A stretch of 64,000 bases of DNA, taken from the NCBI GenBank assembly GCA_905370255.1, contig CAJPKC010000002.1, forward strand, positions 42,829 through 106,828. The letters are read 5' to 3'. The translations under genes were made by a program, and so were the position numbers. The notes below the pieces were generated by a model. It was not told the origin of the DNA and ran no database searches. It saw only the letters and a list, made by a program, of their open reading frames with translations. The first letter of the stretch is position 1. Each line of letters begins with the position of its first letter. Of the stretch, positions 17,724-26,025 are shown one piece after another. Origin of the DNA: Streptococcus oralis. GTDB taxonomy: Bacteria; Bacillota; Bacilli; Lactobacillales; Streptococcaceae.

Positions 17724-20036
17724 ATGGCGGTATTTGGTAAGAAAAGTTTGTTTGCGCAATTACAATTTAATGAAACGGTTGCGGAGACGGTATACGATAA
17801 CATTAAGGAATTGTATAACGATTCCGATCAACGAGGCGCAATTGTTGAGTATACGGATGGTGATCATAAGAACTATGTCATCATCGCAATGTTAGCTGAT
17901 GACTTAGAAGCAGCTTTCGGTAAGAAGTATAAGAAAAATGAGGAAGTTGGTTCTTTCTCAGCTTCTATTAACGATGGACTGATTCAAGCAGTTCTTGTTG
18001 AAGGAGATTTTGAATCAGGAACCTTGGCGTTGATTCCAACAACAGATACGTTGGCGGATATGACTGAATGGTCATTTATCGAAAAAACGCCAATGCACAT
18101 CGCAGTCGTAACTCCTGATTTTAACGCTAAAGATGGTGTAATTCTTTTGTCTGATACGGTTACTTTGAACGAATTGACAAATATTCGTAATGGACACATG
18201 ACCATTAAAATCAAAAACGATGAAGAGGGCGTACCTGATGAAGCGGAAATCATCAATCTTCATGAAGTTAAAGATGAACCTGTTTCTCGTGTAGAAGAAA
18301 CGGTTGAAGAATCTGATGATTTGGGTTACGATCCTGATACGGCTTATGATCCAGATCAAGAATACGACCCTGATTCCGATTACGACGAAGTTGAATCTGT
18401 TGAAGAGTATTCAGAAGACCCAGTGTATGAAGAATCTCAATATGAGGGTGAACCTGTTTACGAAGATCCTGTTGACTACAACGATACTGTGGATTACAAC
18501 GAACCTAGCTATGAACAACCGATGTTTGATCCAGAGCAAGACTTTGACCCACAAGCATCCGTTGTAGAACAAGTTCCCGTTGCTCAACCAGACGTTGAAA
18601 ACTTAGTGGATATTCAAGAAGAATTGATTAAACAATTGAATTCGGATTCGCTTGATATTGAAGTATCAGATGAAGAATTCTATAAAGTATTTGGTCAAGA
18701 TAATCACTCTGTAGAGTTATTCAATGAACAACCTAATGATCCGAATAATCACTTGGATCAACACGTTGCGCAAATGGCGAGTGTTGCAAATACAAGAATT
18801 CTTCGTTATTTAGATGAACGCACAAATACACTTGCAAGCGAATATGTGTTAGCGCTTCGTACGTATGCTGATAAGCTTACGAAAACACTTGATTATCATG
18901 ATGGTAATACGGAAGCGGGTCAAAAATACAACGACATTAAAGCGGAACGCGATCGTATTATTCAAACCATTTATATGGAGCACGAAGCTAAAAAAGACGA
19001 AATTCAACGCGAATACGATGCTCGTAAAGATAAATTTATTGAGGAACGTAAGCTTCAAGCGGAACGCGAATTTGATGATGAAAATCGTGCACAATTAGCT
19101 AAAGATCTTGAATTGGATACGGCTAAACTTGAGCTTGAAGGTCAAGATTATGAGTCTAAAGGTCTTCGTGAATTGCATACTCGTCGTCGTGATGTAGCTC
19201 GTGTATTCATGGAACGTGCGACTACGAACTTGTTGATGCACTATCGTGATGAAATGGCGAAAGTTTATAAAGGTGTGAAAGAGTTGGCGCTTAGTGAAAG
19301 CAACCACATCAATCGTTACATCGAACAAAACTTCGCGTCAGAAGTTATGCGCGCAAATGCGATTCAAAAACAATTGGATATGCAAGCTGATCTTACAGCG
19401 TTGCAAGATAAGTTTAGCGCACAATTGCTTGAAAAGAATGCTGAAATTGAGGCAATTCGTGATAAAGCTGCTTCTGATTATAAAGCTCTTGAAGAGAAAT
19501 CATCATTTAATCTTAGCGATCTTAAAAAAGAATTGCAAGCTGAACTCGATGCTGAACGTGCGGTTAACAAAGAGCTCCGTGCATCACTTGATCGTATGAC
19601 GGAGAAATTTGAAACTCTTGATGAGAAGAAAGAAGAAGAATATCGTCATCGTCTTAAAGTCTCAGACGACCGTGCTGAAGCTCTTGAACGTCGTATGGAC
19701 GCTCGTGAAAAAGACATCATCGTTGCAAATCGTAATCGTTGGATTGTCGCGGCACTGGCAGCACTCGCAACAGCTATCGGTGGCGTGATGATTACAGCTT
19801 ATGTGATGAATCAAGCACAAGCAACTAACAATCATTCAGTTGAAACTCAAATTACTCAATTGAAACGTGATTTGGAAGATGCGAAGAAAGATGCACAAAC
19901 AGCTAAGACTGAAGCGAACAACGCTAAAACCGAAAGCAATACCAAACAAGCTCAAATTGATAGTTTGACGAAAGCTCTCGGTGAACGTGCAAATCAAGCA
20001 CAACCAAACGGGCAAAATCAAACAGCCCAACCCTAA
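17724..20036 (+). CDS. Long coiled-coil membrane-anchored protein
   Basis: 770 residues. N-terminal folded domain to about residue 180; an acidic, Tyr/Asp/Pro-rich repetitive region (about 190-290) with multiple YDPD and VEYxE-like units; a long coiled coil rich in Glu, Lys, Ala and Arg (about 350-660); one membrane helix at about 672-692 (IVAALAALATAIGGVMI); and a short Gln/Asn-rich end with a final heptad segment. The topology, a large cytoplasmic rod tethered by a C-terminal helix, suggests a membrane-linked scaffold, perhaps linking the AAA+ protein or DNA complex to the channel. No family was recognised. The ribosome site is weak. Last gene before a structured terminator. Confidence 0.65.
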   Translation: MAVFGKKSLFAQLQFNETVAETVYDNIKELYNDSDQRGAIVEYTDGDHKNYVIIAMLADDLEAAFGKKYKKNEEVGSFSASINDGLIQAVLVEGDFESGTLALIPTTDTLADMTEWSFIEKTPMHIAVVTPDFNAKDGVILLSDTVTLNELTNIRNGHMTIKIKNDEEGVPDEAEIINLHEVKDEPVSRVEETVEESDDLGYDPDTAYDPDQEYDPDSDYDEVESVEEYSEDPVYEESQYEGEPVYEDPVDYNDTVDYNEPSYEQPMFDPEQDFDPQASVVEQVPVAQPDVENLVDIQEELIKQLNSDSLDIEVSDEEFYKVFGQDNHSVELFNEQPNDPNNHLDQHVAQMASVANTRILRYLDERTNTLASEYVLALRTYADKLTKTLDYHDGNTEAGQKYNDIKAERDRIIQTIYMEHEAKKDEIQREYDARKDKFIEERKLQAEREFDDENRAQLAKDLELDTAKLELEGQDYESKGLRELHTRRRDVARVFMERATTNLLMHYRDEMAKVYKGVKELALSESNHINRYIEQNFASEVMRANAIQKQLDMQADLTALQDKFSAQLLEKNAEIEAIRDKAASDYKALEEKSSFNLSDLKKELQAELDAERAVNKELRASLDRMTEKFETLDEKKEEEYRHRLKVSDDRAEALERRMDAREKDIIVANRNRWIVAALAALATAIGGVMITAYVMNQAQATNNHSVETQITQLKRDLEDAKKDAQTAKTEANNAKTESNTKQAQIDSLTKALGERANQAQPNGQNQTAQP

Positions 20037-20040
20037 TTCA

Positions 20041-20118
20041 AAAACACTGCCCAAAACACTAGCTGGACACAAATGAGTTCAGAAAAACACTAGCTATCTG
20101 GGCGGTGTTTTTTTTTGC
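20041..20118 (+). terminator. Long-stem terminator with duplicated motif in its loop
   Basis: Arms 20041-20053 and 20099-20111 form 13 pairs (one T-G), followed by T. The 45-nt loop contains AAAACACTAGCT twice (20053-20064 and 20084-20095). Much larger than the other terminators here, except the one at 22040. Confidence 0.7.
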
Positions 20119-20143
20119 AAGTAAAGGTCAAAAGTGTTATAAT
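20115..20143 (+). promoter_or_regulatory. Extended -10 promoter giving a probable leaderless mRNA
   Basis: TTGCAA (20115-20120), 17-bp spacer ending TGT, TATAAT (20138-20143). Initiation 7 nt downstream would fall on the ATG at 20150. Confidence 0.7.
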
Positions 20144-20149
20144 AGATCT

Positions 20150-22015
20150 ATGAAAAGAACGAATGAATATGTAAAAGTTCCAAATGGAACGATGTTTTTC
20201 CCTAAGGTTTACTTAACAAAAGAAGAAATCACAAATATGTATGTATACGGACACGTGCGACCTAGTTGGTTTAAATTAGTTCTCGTGGACGATTCCGGGC
20301 TCGATGAAATTATAGCTCTAAACAAGTCTCTGAGAGCTTCTAAGGGCGAGGCATATAATCAGCTTGTCGCTTTCTCAAACGCTCGCTATGACGAAATGAG
20401 AGCCGATTTAGAACGTTTTGCGAATGGTTCTTTAGATTTGATGGATTTGTCTGTAAAATATTGGATTTATTTTAAGGACGCTCGAAAATTGTTTAAAGAT
20501 GTTTTGATCGATGTTGATGTTGATTTCTTTTGGAAACAACATAAAAAGCACAGTCAAAAAGAAACAACGATGCGAATCTATGGCGTAGAGCACACGACGC
20601 AGTTGGAATCTAATCAAGAACTACGTAAACAAACGACTCGACAAAAATATGGTGTCGATAATGTGATGCAGTTGGATTCTATTAAGCAAAAACAAAAAGA
20701 TACTATGCTTGCGAAATATGGAGCTGATCACAATTTTAAATTATCGGATACGGTACAGTCGTGGAATAAGCATGTGTATGAAACTTTAAAAGATGAATGG
20801 TCTGATGTTTTTGTGAAGTTGGGTGTTACGTCCGCACAAGATATAGCGTCTGTTTTAAACTTAAAAAGACGATCTTTTGTTTTATATGGCGACGACGAAT
20901 CAGCACTGATCTTTTTGTTAGAAGCGTGGGCGAAGATCAAAGGCGAACCCGTTGCTTATCCAACAAATGCGATGTTTCGATTAAATATGACGTTTACGAG
21001 TCCGTGGTTGACACTTTATAGTAAACGTGGTTTAGTTTCGGTTCCGGATGCGTTTTTGAATCAGTCTGCGTCACGTTATGAGCAAATGGTTGCGAATTAC
21101 TTAGACGAACTCGGTGTCGATTATGTAGCGAATCATCGTAAGCTATTAAACGGATTAGAACTTGATTTTTATATTCCGTCTAAGAACCTCGCAATCGAAG
21201 TCAATCAGAACGTCACACACAATAGTAATCGTTATGCGACGAATCCTGAGCGAACTTGTCACGGACACGTGCAAGAGGCTTCGTATCATTATAATAAGTA
21301 CAAGTCAGCTTCAGCGAAGGGTATTACATTGATTCACTTGTACGGCTACGATTTAGATCCCGTAGTATTCAACACGCGCACGAAAACACGCATTAAGCAA
21401 CTTGTGAGTGGCTATTCTGTCCGATTATTTGCGAGAAACACTGTGATTAAAAAGGCCACGAAGCAAGCGGACAAGAAAAGAGCACGCGATTTTCTTAATG
21501 AATATCACGTGCAAGGTGCGAGTAGAGCATCTGTTTATTATCTAGTTTATAATGATTCTAATTTAGTGGCGGTTGCGTCTTTTGATATGAATAATCGTAA
21601 CTTTGAATCTGAATTGAAACGTTTGTGCGTTAAGCCTGATGTGCAAATTGTGGGATTAACGTCGAAGATTATTGCTCGTTTCTTTAAAGATTACGATGTC
21701 GAAGAACTTTACAGTTATTCTGATAATAATCTAGGTAACGGTTTATCTTATCAGAAAGCTGGTGGGATTTTGGTCAAGGAAACAGGTCCGTCACTCTTGT
21801 TTAGTTCCTGGACAGATCCGACAGATGTGTATTCGTGGCAGATTGCTACACCGTGGGGCGCGCGCGAAGGCTTGCTGTCGAATTATGGTCAGTTTGATTC
21901 ACAAGAAGATATTGACCGTTTTGTCGAGACAGAATTGTCGCACCGGACAGACGATAAGAAGGGCTATGACAGAATCTATACAGCTGGTTCTAAGCTGTGG
22001 TTATTTAAACGATGA
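20150..22015 (+). CDS. Free-standing nuclease: KYGV repeats, Vsr-like nuclease, acetyltransferase-like tail
   Basis: 621 residues from ATG 20150, which lies only 6 nt after the -10, so the mRNA is probably leaderless. Residues about 140-195 hold tandem KYGV-type repeats (IYGVEHTTQLES, KYGVDNVMQLDS, KYGADHNFKLSD) as seen in phage DNA-binding/endonuclease proteins. Residues about 325-420 look like a Vsr/PD-(D/E)XK fold: YEQMVANYLDELGVDY, LELDFYIP, LAIEVNQN, then HYNKYKSASAKGITLIHLY. Residues about 445-580 resemble a GNAT-like domain. The C-terminal two thirds align with the gene at 26014 on the other strand. With own promoter and terminator between unrelated transfer genes, it behaves like a mobile homing-type nuclease gene. 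The Asn in IEVN at the usual Lys position is odd for PD-(D/E)XK but seen in Vsr-like homing enzymes. Confidence 0.65.
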   Translation: MKRTNEYVKVPNGTMFFPKVYLTKEEITNMYVYGHVRPSWFKLVLVDDSGLDEIIALNKSLRASKGEAYNQLVAFSNARYDEMRADLERFANGSLDLMDLSVKYWIYFKDARKLFKDVLIDVDVDFFWKQHKKHSQKETTMRIYGVEHTTQLESNQELRKQTTRQKYGVDNVMQLDSIKQKQKDTMLAKYGADHNFKLSDTVQSWNKHVYETLKDEWSDVFVKLGVTSAQDIASVLNLKRRSFVLYGDDESALIFLLEAWAKIKGEPVAYPTNAMFRLNMTFTSPWLTLYSKRGLVSVPDAFLNQSASRYEQMVANYLDELGVDYVANHRKLLNGLELDFYIPSKNLAIEVNQNVTHNSNRYATNPERTCHGHVQEASYHYNKYKSASAKGITLIHLYGYDLDPVVFNTRTKTRIKQLVSGYSVRLFARNTVIKKATKQADKKRARDFLNEYHVQGASRASVYYLVYNDSNLVAVASFDMNNRNFESELKRLCVKPDVQIVGLTSKIIARFFKDYDVEELYSYSDNNLGNGLSYQKAGGILVKETGPSLLFSSWTDPTDVYSWQIATPWGAREGLLSNYGQFDSQEDIDRFVETELSHRTDDKKGYDRIYTAGSKLWLFKR

Positions 22016-22017
22016 GT

Positions 22018-22091
22018 CTTTTGCGAGGCTCGCAAAAGCGCAGGTTTGTGCGAAATCGGTGACGAAACTCGCAGAAATCTGCTCTTTTTTT
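22018..22091 (+). terminator. Tandem stem-loops ending the nuclease gene
   Basis: A perfect 9-bp hairpin (CTTTTGCGA/TCGCAAAAG, 22018-22038) is followed by a long hairpin: GCAGGTTT (22040-22047) with AAATCTGC (22075-22082), inner TGCGA/TCGCA, then TCTTTTTTTT. Confidence 0.7.
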
Positions 22092-22107
22092 TGTAATTGT
22101 TTTATGA

Positions 22108-22113
22108 TATAAT
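22108..22113 (+). promoter_or_regulatory. Extended -10 promoter of the coupling protein gene
   Basis: TATGATATAAT with TATAAT at 22108-22113. No good -35 at the right distance; the extended -10 must dominate. Confidence 0.6.
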
Positions 22114-22142
22114 ATGTTTATTAGACAGAAAGGACTATTCTA

Positions 22143-25100
22143 ATGGGGAAATTTAAAAATCCATTAAAAGTGAAACCTCAAACAGGTTATCAAAAAATGA
22201 AAAGTCTCCCGGTCGATCAGTATGGTAAATATCGAGATCGTATCAATAGCCAACAAGCAGCTCGTAAGATTCGAAATACGCAAGGCTACGATTCGTCAAA
22301 GGTGTTTGGTTTGGTTGGCGGAATCGGGACATTTATTTCAGGCTTAGGCGCTACGTGGGTAGTTTCGGTCATGTATCGAGCGATCAACGGGATGATGAAT
22401 GGTAAAGGTTCATCTGCATTATCATCGGCGTCCATGTCGTTACCGTGGTGGGCGTGGCCTGTCAATCTATTAGTAGGGACTATGGTCGGATTTATCGTTT
22501 ACGATAAATTCAAGCGGAAACAGAGCACAGATCGTATTTTAGATGAAGACGGTCAACTGAACGATTATACGTCAGACGGTCACGTTATGTATAAAGAAGA
22601 AATTGTAGAACGTTTTCCAGTTTTTCCTGACCGTGGCGCTCATAGTAGTGTGAAGCCGTCAGCTATTCTAAGCCATGCCTTTTTATCGAATAAAGGTGTT
22701 CCTGCGGTTATGATGACGAAACGTTATACGGCTGATGTCATTGTTCCAAACGAGGATGATCCTGAAGATTTTGAGATTTTCTATGAAGGTGAAGAGGTTC
22801 TTGATAGCGAAGGTAATCCGATTCTTGAGAAGAAACCGATGATCGATATGGATAAGGGTGGCGAAGTTTTTGATAAAATTAGTATTTTCGAAGGCAACCC
22901 TCAACGTGTATTTGATCACGCAAAAGAATTGGTGTTTGATAGCGAAGGAAAAGCTCGAGGCGACGACCAATCAGCTCCGTATAAGTCATTGATCGATATG
23001 ATGAACAATGATTGGGAGATTCCAGCTTATGAACGACAACGTCCAACAGGTGTCTATTTTGTTGATACGGCGCCGGTAAACGTTATGATTTTGGCTATCA
23101 CTCGTGCCGGAAAAGGACAAACATATATCGAAGCGCTTCTTGATATGTGGACTCGGGAAAAACGACAATGGAATATTGTAAACAATGACCCTAAAGGAGA
23201 ACTTCTTGTTAAGTTCTATGTGCGGGCAACTATTCGCGGATATGACATTGTACAGTTTAACTTGATCAATCCTATGAAGACCGATATCTTCAATCCTCTT
23301 GGTTATGCGGTAGAAGCTGCGCGTGAAGGACGTATGGAGAAAGTTGCTGAGTATTTGACCAACTTGTCTTCTGTATTTTTCCCTAAAGATGGTGGTGAGG
23401 ATCCTGTATGGCCGCAATCAGCGTCAGCCGCGTTTGAACGTACTTGTCTTGCGCTTATTGACTTCTATCGAGAAGAAGAAATGGAAATGCGTCGTCGGGC
23501 AGAACTTGACGGACGTAACGTTCACTTGCTCGATGCGGAAATCAATAATATGTGGGGTAAAGTTACTCTATATAACGTGTTCAAGATGTTCTCAAGTTTG
23601 GTTTCTAAGAAAGAAACAGACCCGATGAAGACATGGGTTAAAGAAGAAGACAAGCCACCGACGGTTATTAACGATGAGACGGGTGAAGAAGTTCTCGATC
23701 CATCTGTTAAGCCAACTGAAAAAGTGTTGCTCGACTTGTTCTTTGATGCGACAGAAGCGTTGCCGAAGAACCGTATGCGTGACCTTTTGGACTCATCTAA
23801 TAAGACCTTGAAATCGATGATGCAAAGTGAAAAAATGCTTAGTTCTGTATACGGAATCGCTACAGCATCAATGCGTTTCTTCACCGACCCAACGATTATT
23901 GCCTTGACTTCAGGTACAGCTTCTCAGAACTTTGACATTGAATCACTGTCATTCCCACGTCGGGTGGCGGTTCGATTCACATCTGAGTGGATGGCTCGTT
24001 ATAAATACGCTGGTAAGTTGGTTCGTTGGTCTGCATGGACGGATGATACTTTTACAGAAGAATTAGATCCAAAACTTTTCGGACATTCATTTAATATCGG
24101 TCGTGATGGTTGGGTTCATTACGCCTTTGATGGTAAATTCGAAGGGCGTGATGGCTATATTAAGATGGAAATTGTCAATCCTGATAATAATGTTCCGATG
24201 AAGATTTTCTATTTTAAAGCTCGTCTTGATTATTTGACTCGACTCGACGGTAAGTCTTTCATCAAGAATCCTGTTACGAAAGAGAAGATTCTTCGAAATG
24301 GTACTTTGACGGAATTGCGCCCAGTTAAAGATAAAGAAGGTCGTCGTAAGTTTGTTCCTCGTAATACTATGATTAAGAAAACAGTTAAAGACTTCCGTAA
24401 CTATAGTGAAGGTGGACGCAATCTACGAGATAAGGAAATTGAAGTTCATGCGTTTTCTGATTTGAAACTGCGGTATACGGACAAACCTAAGTTCGTAAAC
24501 TTTATTACACCTCCGCATTTGACAGCCTATGCTCGTTTGATTTTGATCTTGATTAAACAGGTTACAGACTCTGCGTTTTCTAGTGCGTATTTAACGAAAG
24601 CCAATCAAAAACCACTTTATGGTACGAACTATATGCTCGATGAGTTGGGTAACTTGCAGTCTGACGGTCACGGTATCAATGACTTGGAAACACTTCTTTC
24701 TATCGGTTTGTCTGCCGATCAACGTTTCCACTTGATTCTGCAAACACTCCAACAGCTTGAAGCCGTTTATGGTGGTGATAAGAACAAGATTATCTCTGGT
24801 AACTCGAACGATTTGATCTTCTTGAAATCAAATGACGTAACCATGATTGATGATTTGGTTGCGGTTGCCGGTAAACGCCACGTTGAACGCGTGAATAGCT
24901 TGACGGTTTCTGAAAATACTCAATCGCGAGTTCAAAAGACAGATGGTCGTATTTCGAAAACGAAAACGGTGCTTGAAGAAGATGTTATCTCTCGAAATGA
25001 ATTCTTGCGATTGGATAAATTTGGTGCGATTGTGATGCGTGCGGGTGATGATCCTATTTATAACTATGGAGCATCATCATTACCGCCAGTGTTTGCAATG

Positions 25101-25991
25101 CAAAACGATACGATTCAAGAGCCTGGTGTAGAATATACGCTCCAAACCATTCCAACCATGTCTTCTGTGTTGGAATTTGATCCTGAAAAGAATCAGCCGA
25201 ACTTTTATGCGATGCTTGAAAAACGTTTGTCGCAAGCTCGTTTGGTTGAGGAAATGGAACGCAAGTATCGTGGAGCATATGGTTACAGTCAGCACGATAT
25301 CGACATTATGGATGCTGATGAGTATGCGCGTGACATTATGGATGCTGTCAACGATGAGCTTTATGAAATTGAACAAGATTATTTAGCTCAACACGAATTA
25401 GATGATGAAATGTCATCAACGGGTGATACGTCTGTTATGTATGAAAACATTGCTCGTGAACGTGAAGCTTCGATCACTGTCAACGTTGATTACGAAAAAG
25501 CTGTGACTAAGGCTGAAAAAGAATTAGTTCCAGATTATCGTGAAAAAATCTATGCTGGCGGAATGGTTAGTCGTGATATGTTGATTAGTCCGCACGGTAA
25601 AGGTTATACGGGCGGTACCGGTATCGATTCAACGATTATTGAAGCCGTGCTCAAGACTAAATCACAATTTATGAGTGATACGAAGTTCCGTTGGGATGAC
25701 GATAAACAAATCTTGTCAAGTTCATCGGGTATTCGATATGTGAGCTACGATCCATCGGTTAAAGAGTACGAAAAGAGTGCTCAAGACCCTAATTCGAAAG
25801 TCTACATGGAAGCCACGGATGGTCTTGCTCTTGAGGGATACCGCGTCGAACCTGAGTTCTACGAATATCTTGCGAAGTTAGATTCTTGGGAGTCTATCGC
25901 AGGCGGTTCGTTCGATAAGACGGTTCGAGATATCTGTAATCGTCGTGAAAATACGATTGATACGGATGCTCCTGAAGACGAAGAATTCTAA
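22143..25991 (+). CDS. VirD4/TraG-type coupling ATPase (T4CP)
   Basis: 1282 residues, roughly twice the usual T4CP length. Two membrane helices at about 58-80 and 100-118. Walker A region LAITRAGKGQT at 317-327 (the GKG form is typical of TraG/VirD4), then NNDPKGEL and IFNPLGY, both characteristic of the family; Walker B MLDELGNLQ from residue 831. The ATPase core is split by a long insertion of about 300 residues between these halves, and a 350-residue C-terminal extension follows. T4CPs form a hexameric pump that receives the relaxase-DNA complex and feeds it to the channel. AGAAAGGA lies 9 nt before ATG 22143. Long T4CPs may carry extra substrate-recognition domains. Confidence 0.9.
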   Translation: MGKFKNPLKVKPQTGYQKMKSLPVDQYGKYRDRINSQQAARKIRNTQGYDSSKVFGLVGGIGTFISGLGATWVVSVMYRAINGMMNGKGSSALSSASMSLPWWAWPVNLLVGTMVGFIVYDKFKRKQSTDRILDEDGQLNDYTSDGHVMYKEEIVERFPVFPDRGAHSSVKPSAILSHAFLSNKGVPAVMMTKRYTADVIVPNEDDPEDFEIFYEGEEVLDSEGNPILEKKPMIDMDKGGEVFDKISIFEGNPQRVFDHAKELVFDSEGKARGDDQSAPYKSLIDMMNNDWEIPAYERQRPTGVYFVDTAPVNVMILAITRAGKGQTYIEALLDMWTREKRQWNIVNNDPKGELLVKFYVRATIRGYDIVQFNLINPMKTDIFNPLGYAVEAAREGRMEKVAEYLTNLSSVFFPKDGGEDPVWPQSASAAFERTCLALIDFYREEEMEMRRRAELDGRNVHLLDAEINNMWGKVTLYNVFKMFSSLVSKKETDPMKTWVKEEDKPPTVINDETGEEVLDPSVKPTEKVLLDLFFDATEALPKNRMRDLLDSSNKTLKSMMQSEKMLSSVYGIATASMRFFTDPTIIALTSGTASQNFDIESLSFPRRVAVRFTSEWMARYKYAGKLVRWSAWTDDTFTEELDPKLFGHSFNIGRDGWVHYAFDGKFEGRDGYIKMEIVNPDNNVPMKIFYFKARLDYLTRLDGKSFIKNPVTKEKILRNGTLTELRPVKDKEGRRKFVPRNTMIKKTVKDFRNYSEGGRNLRDKEIEVHAFSDLKLRYTDKPKFVNFITPPHLTAYARLILILIKQVTDSAFSSAYLTKANQKPLYGTNYMLDELGNLQSDGHGINDLETLLSIGLSADQRFHLILQTLQQLEAVYGGDKNKIISGNSNDLIFLKSNDVTMIDDLVAVAGKRHVERVNSLTVSENTQSRVQKTDGRISKTKTVLEEDVISRNEFLRLDKFGAIVMRAGDDPIYNYGASSLPPVFAMQNDTIQEPGVEYTLQTIPTMSSVLEFDPEKNQPNFYAMLEKRLSQARLVEEMERKYRGAYGYSQHDIDIMDADEYARDIMDAVNDELYEIEQDYLAQHELDDEMSSTGDTSVMYENIAREREASITVNVDYEKAVTKAEKELVPDYREKIYAGGMVSRDMLISPHGKGYTGGTGIDSTIIEAVLKTKSQFMSDTKFRWDDDKQILSSSSGIRYVSYDPSVKEYEKSAQDPNSKVYMEATDGLALEGYRVEPEFYEYLAKLDSWESIAGGSFDKTVRDICNRRENTIDTDAPEDEEF

Positions 25992-25995
25992 AAAG

Positions 25996-26025
25996 AAAAA
26001 CTCTAGCGAAATGCTAGAGTTTTTT
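25996..26025. terminator. Bidirectional terminator between convergent genes
   Basis: ACTCTAGC/GCTAGAGT stem with A-run before and T-run after (25996-26024). It serves the coupling gene on + and the nuclease gene on -, whose stop codon lies inside it. Confidence 0.85.
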
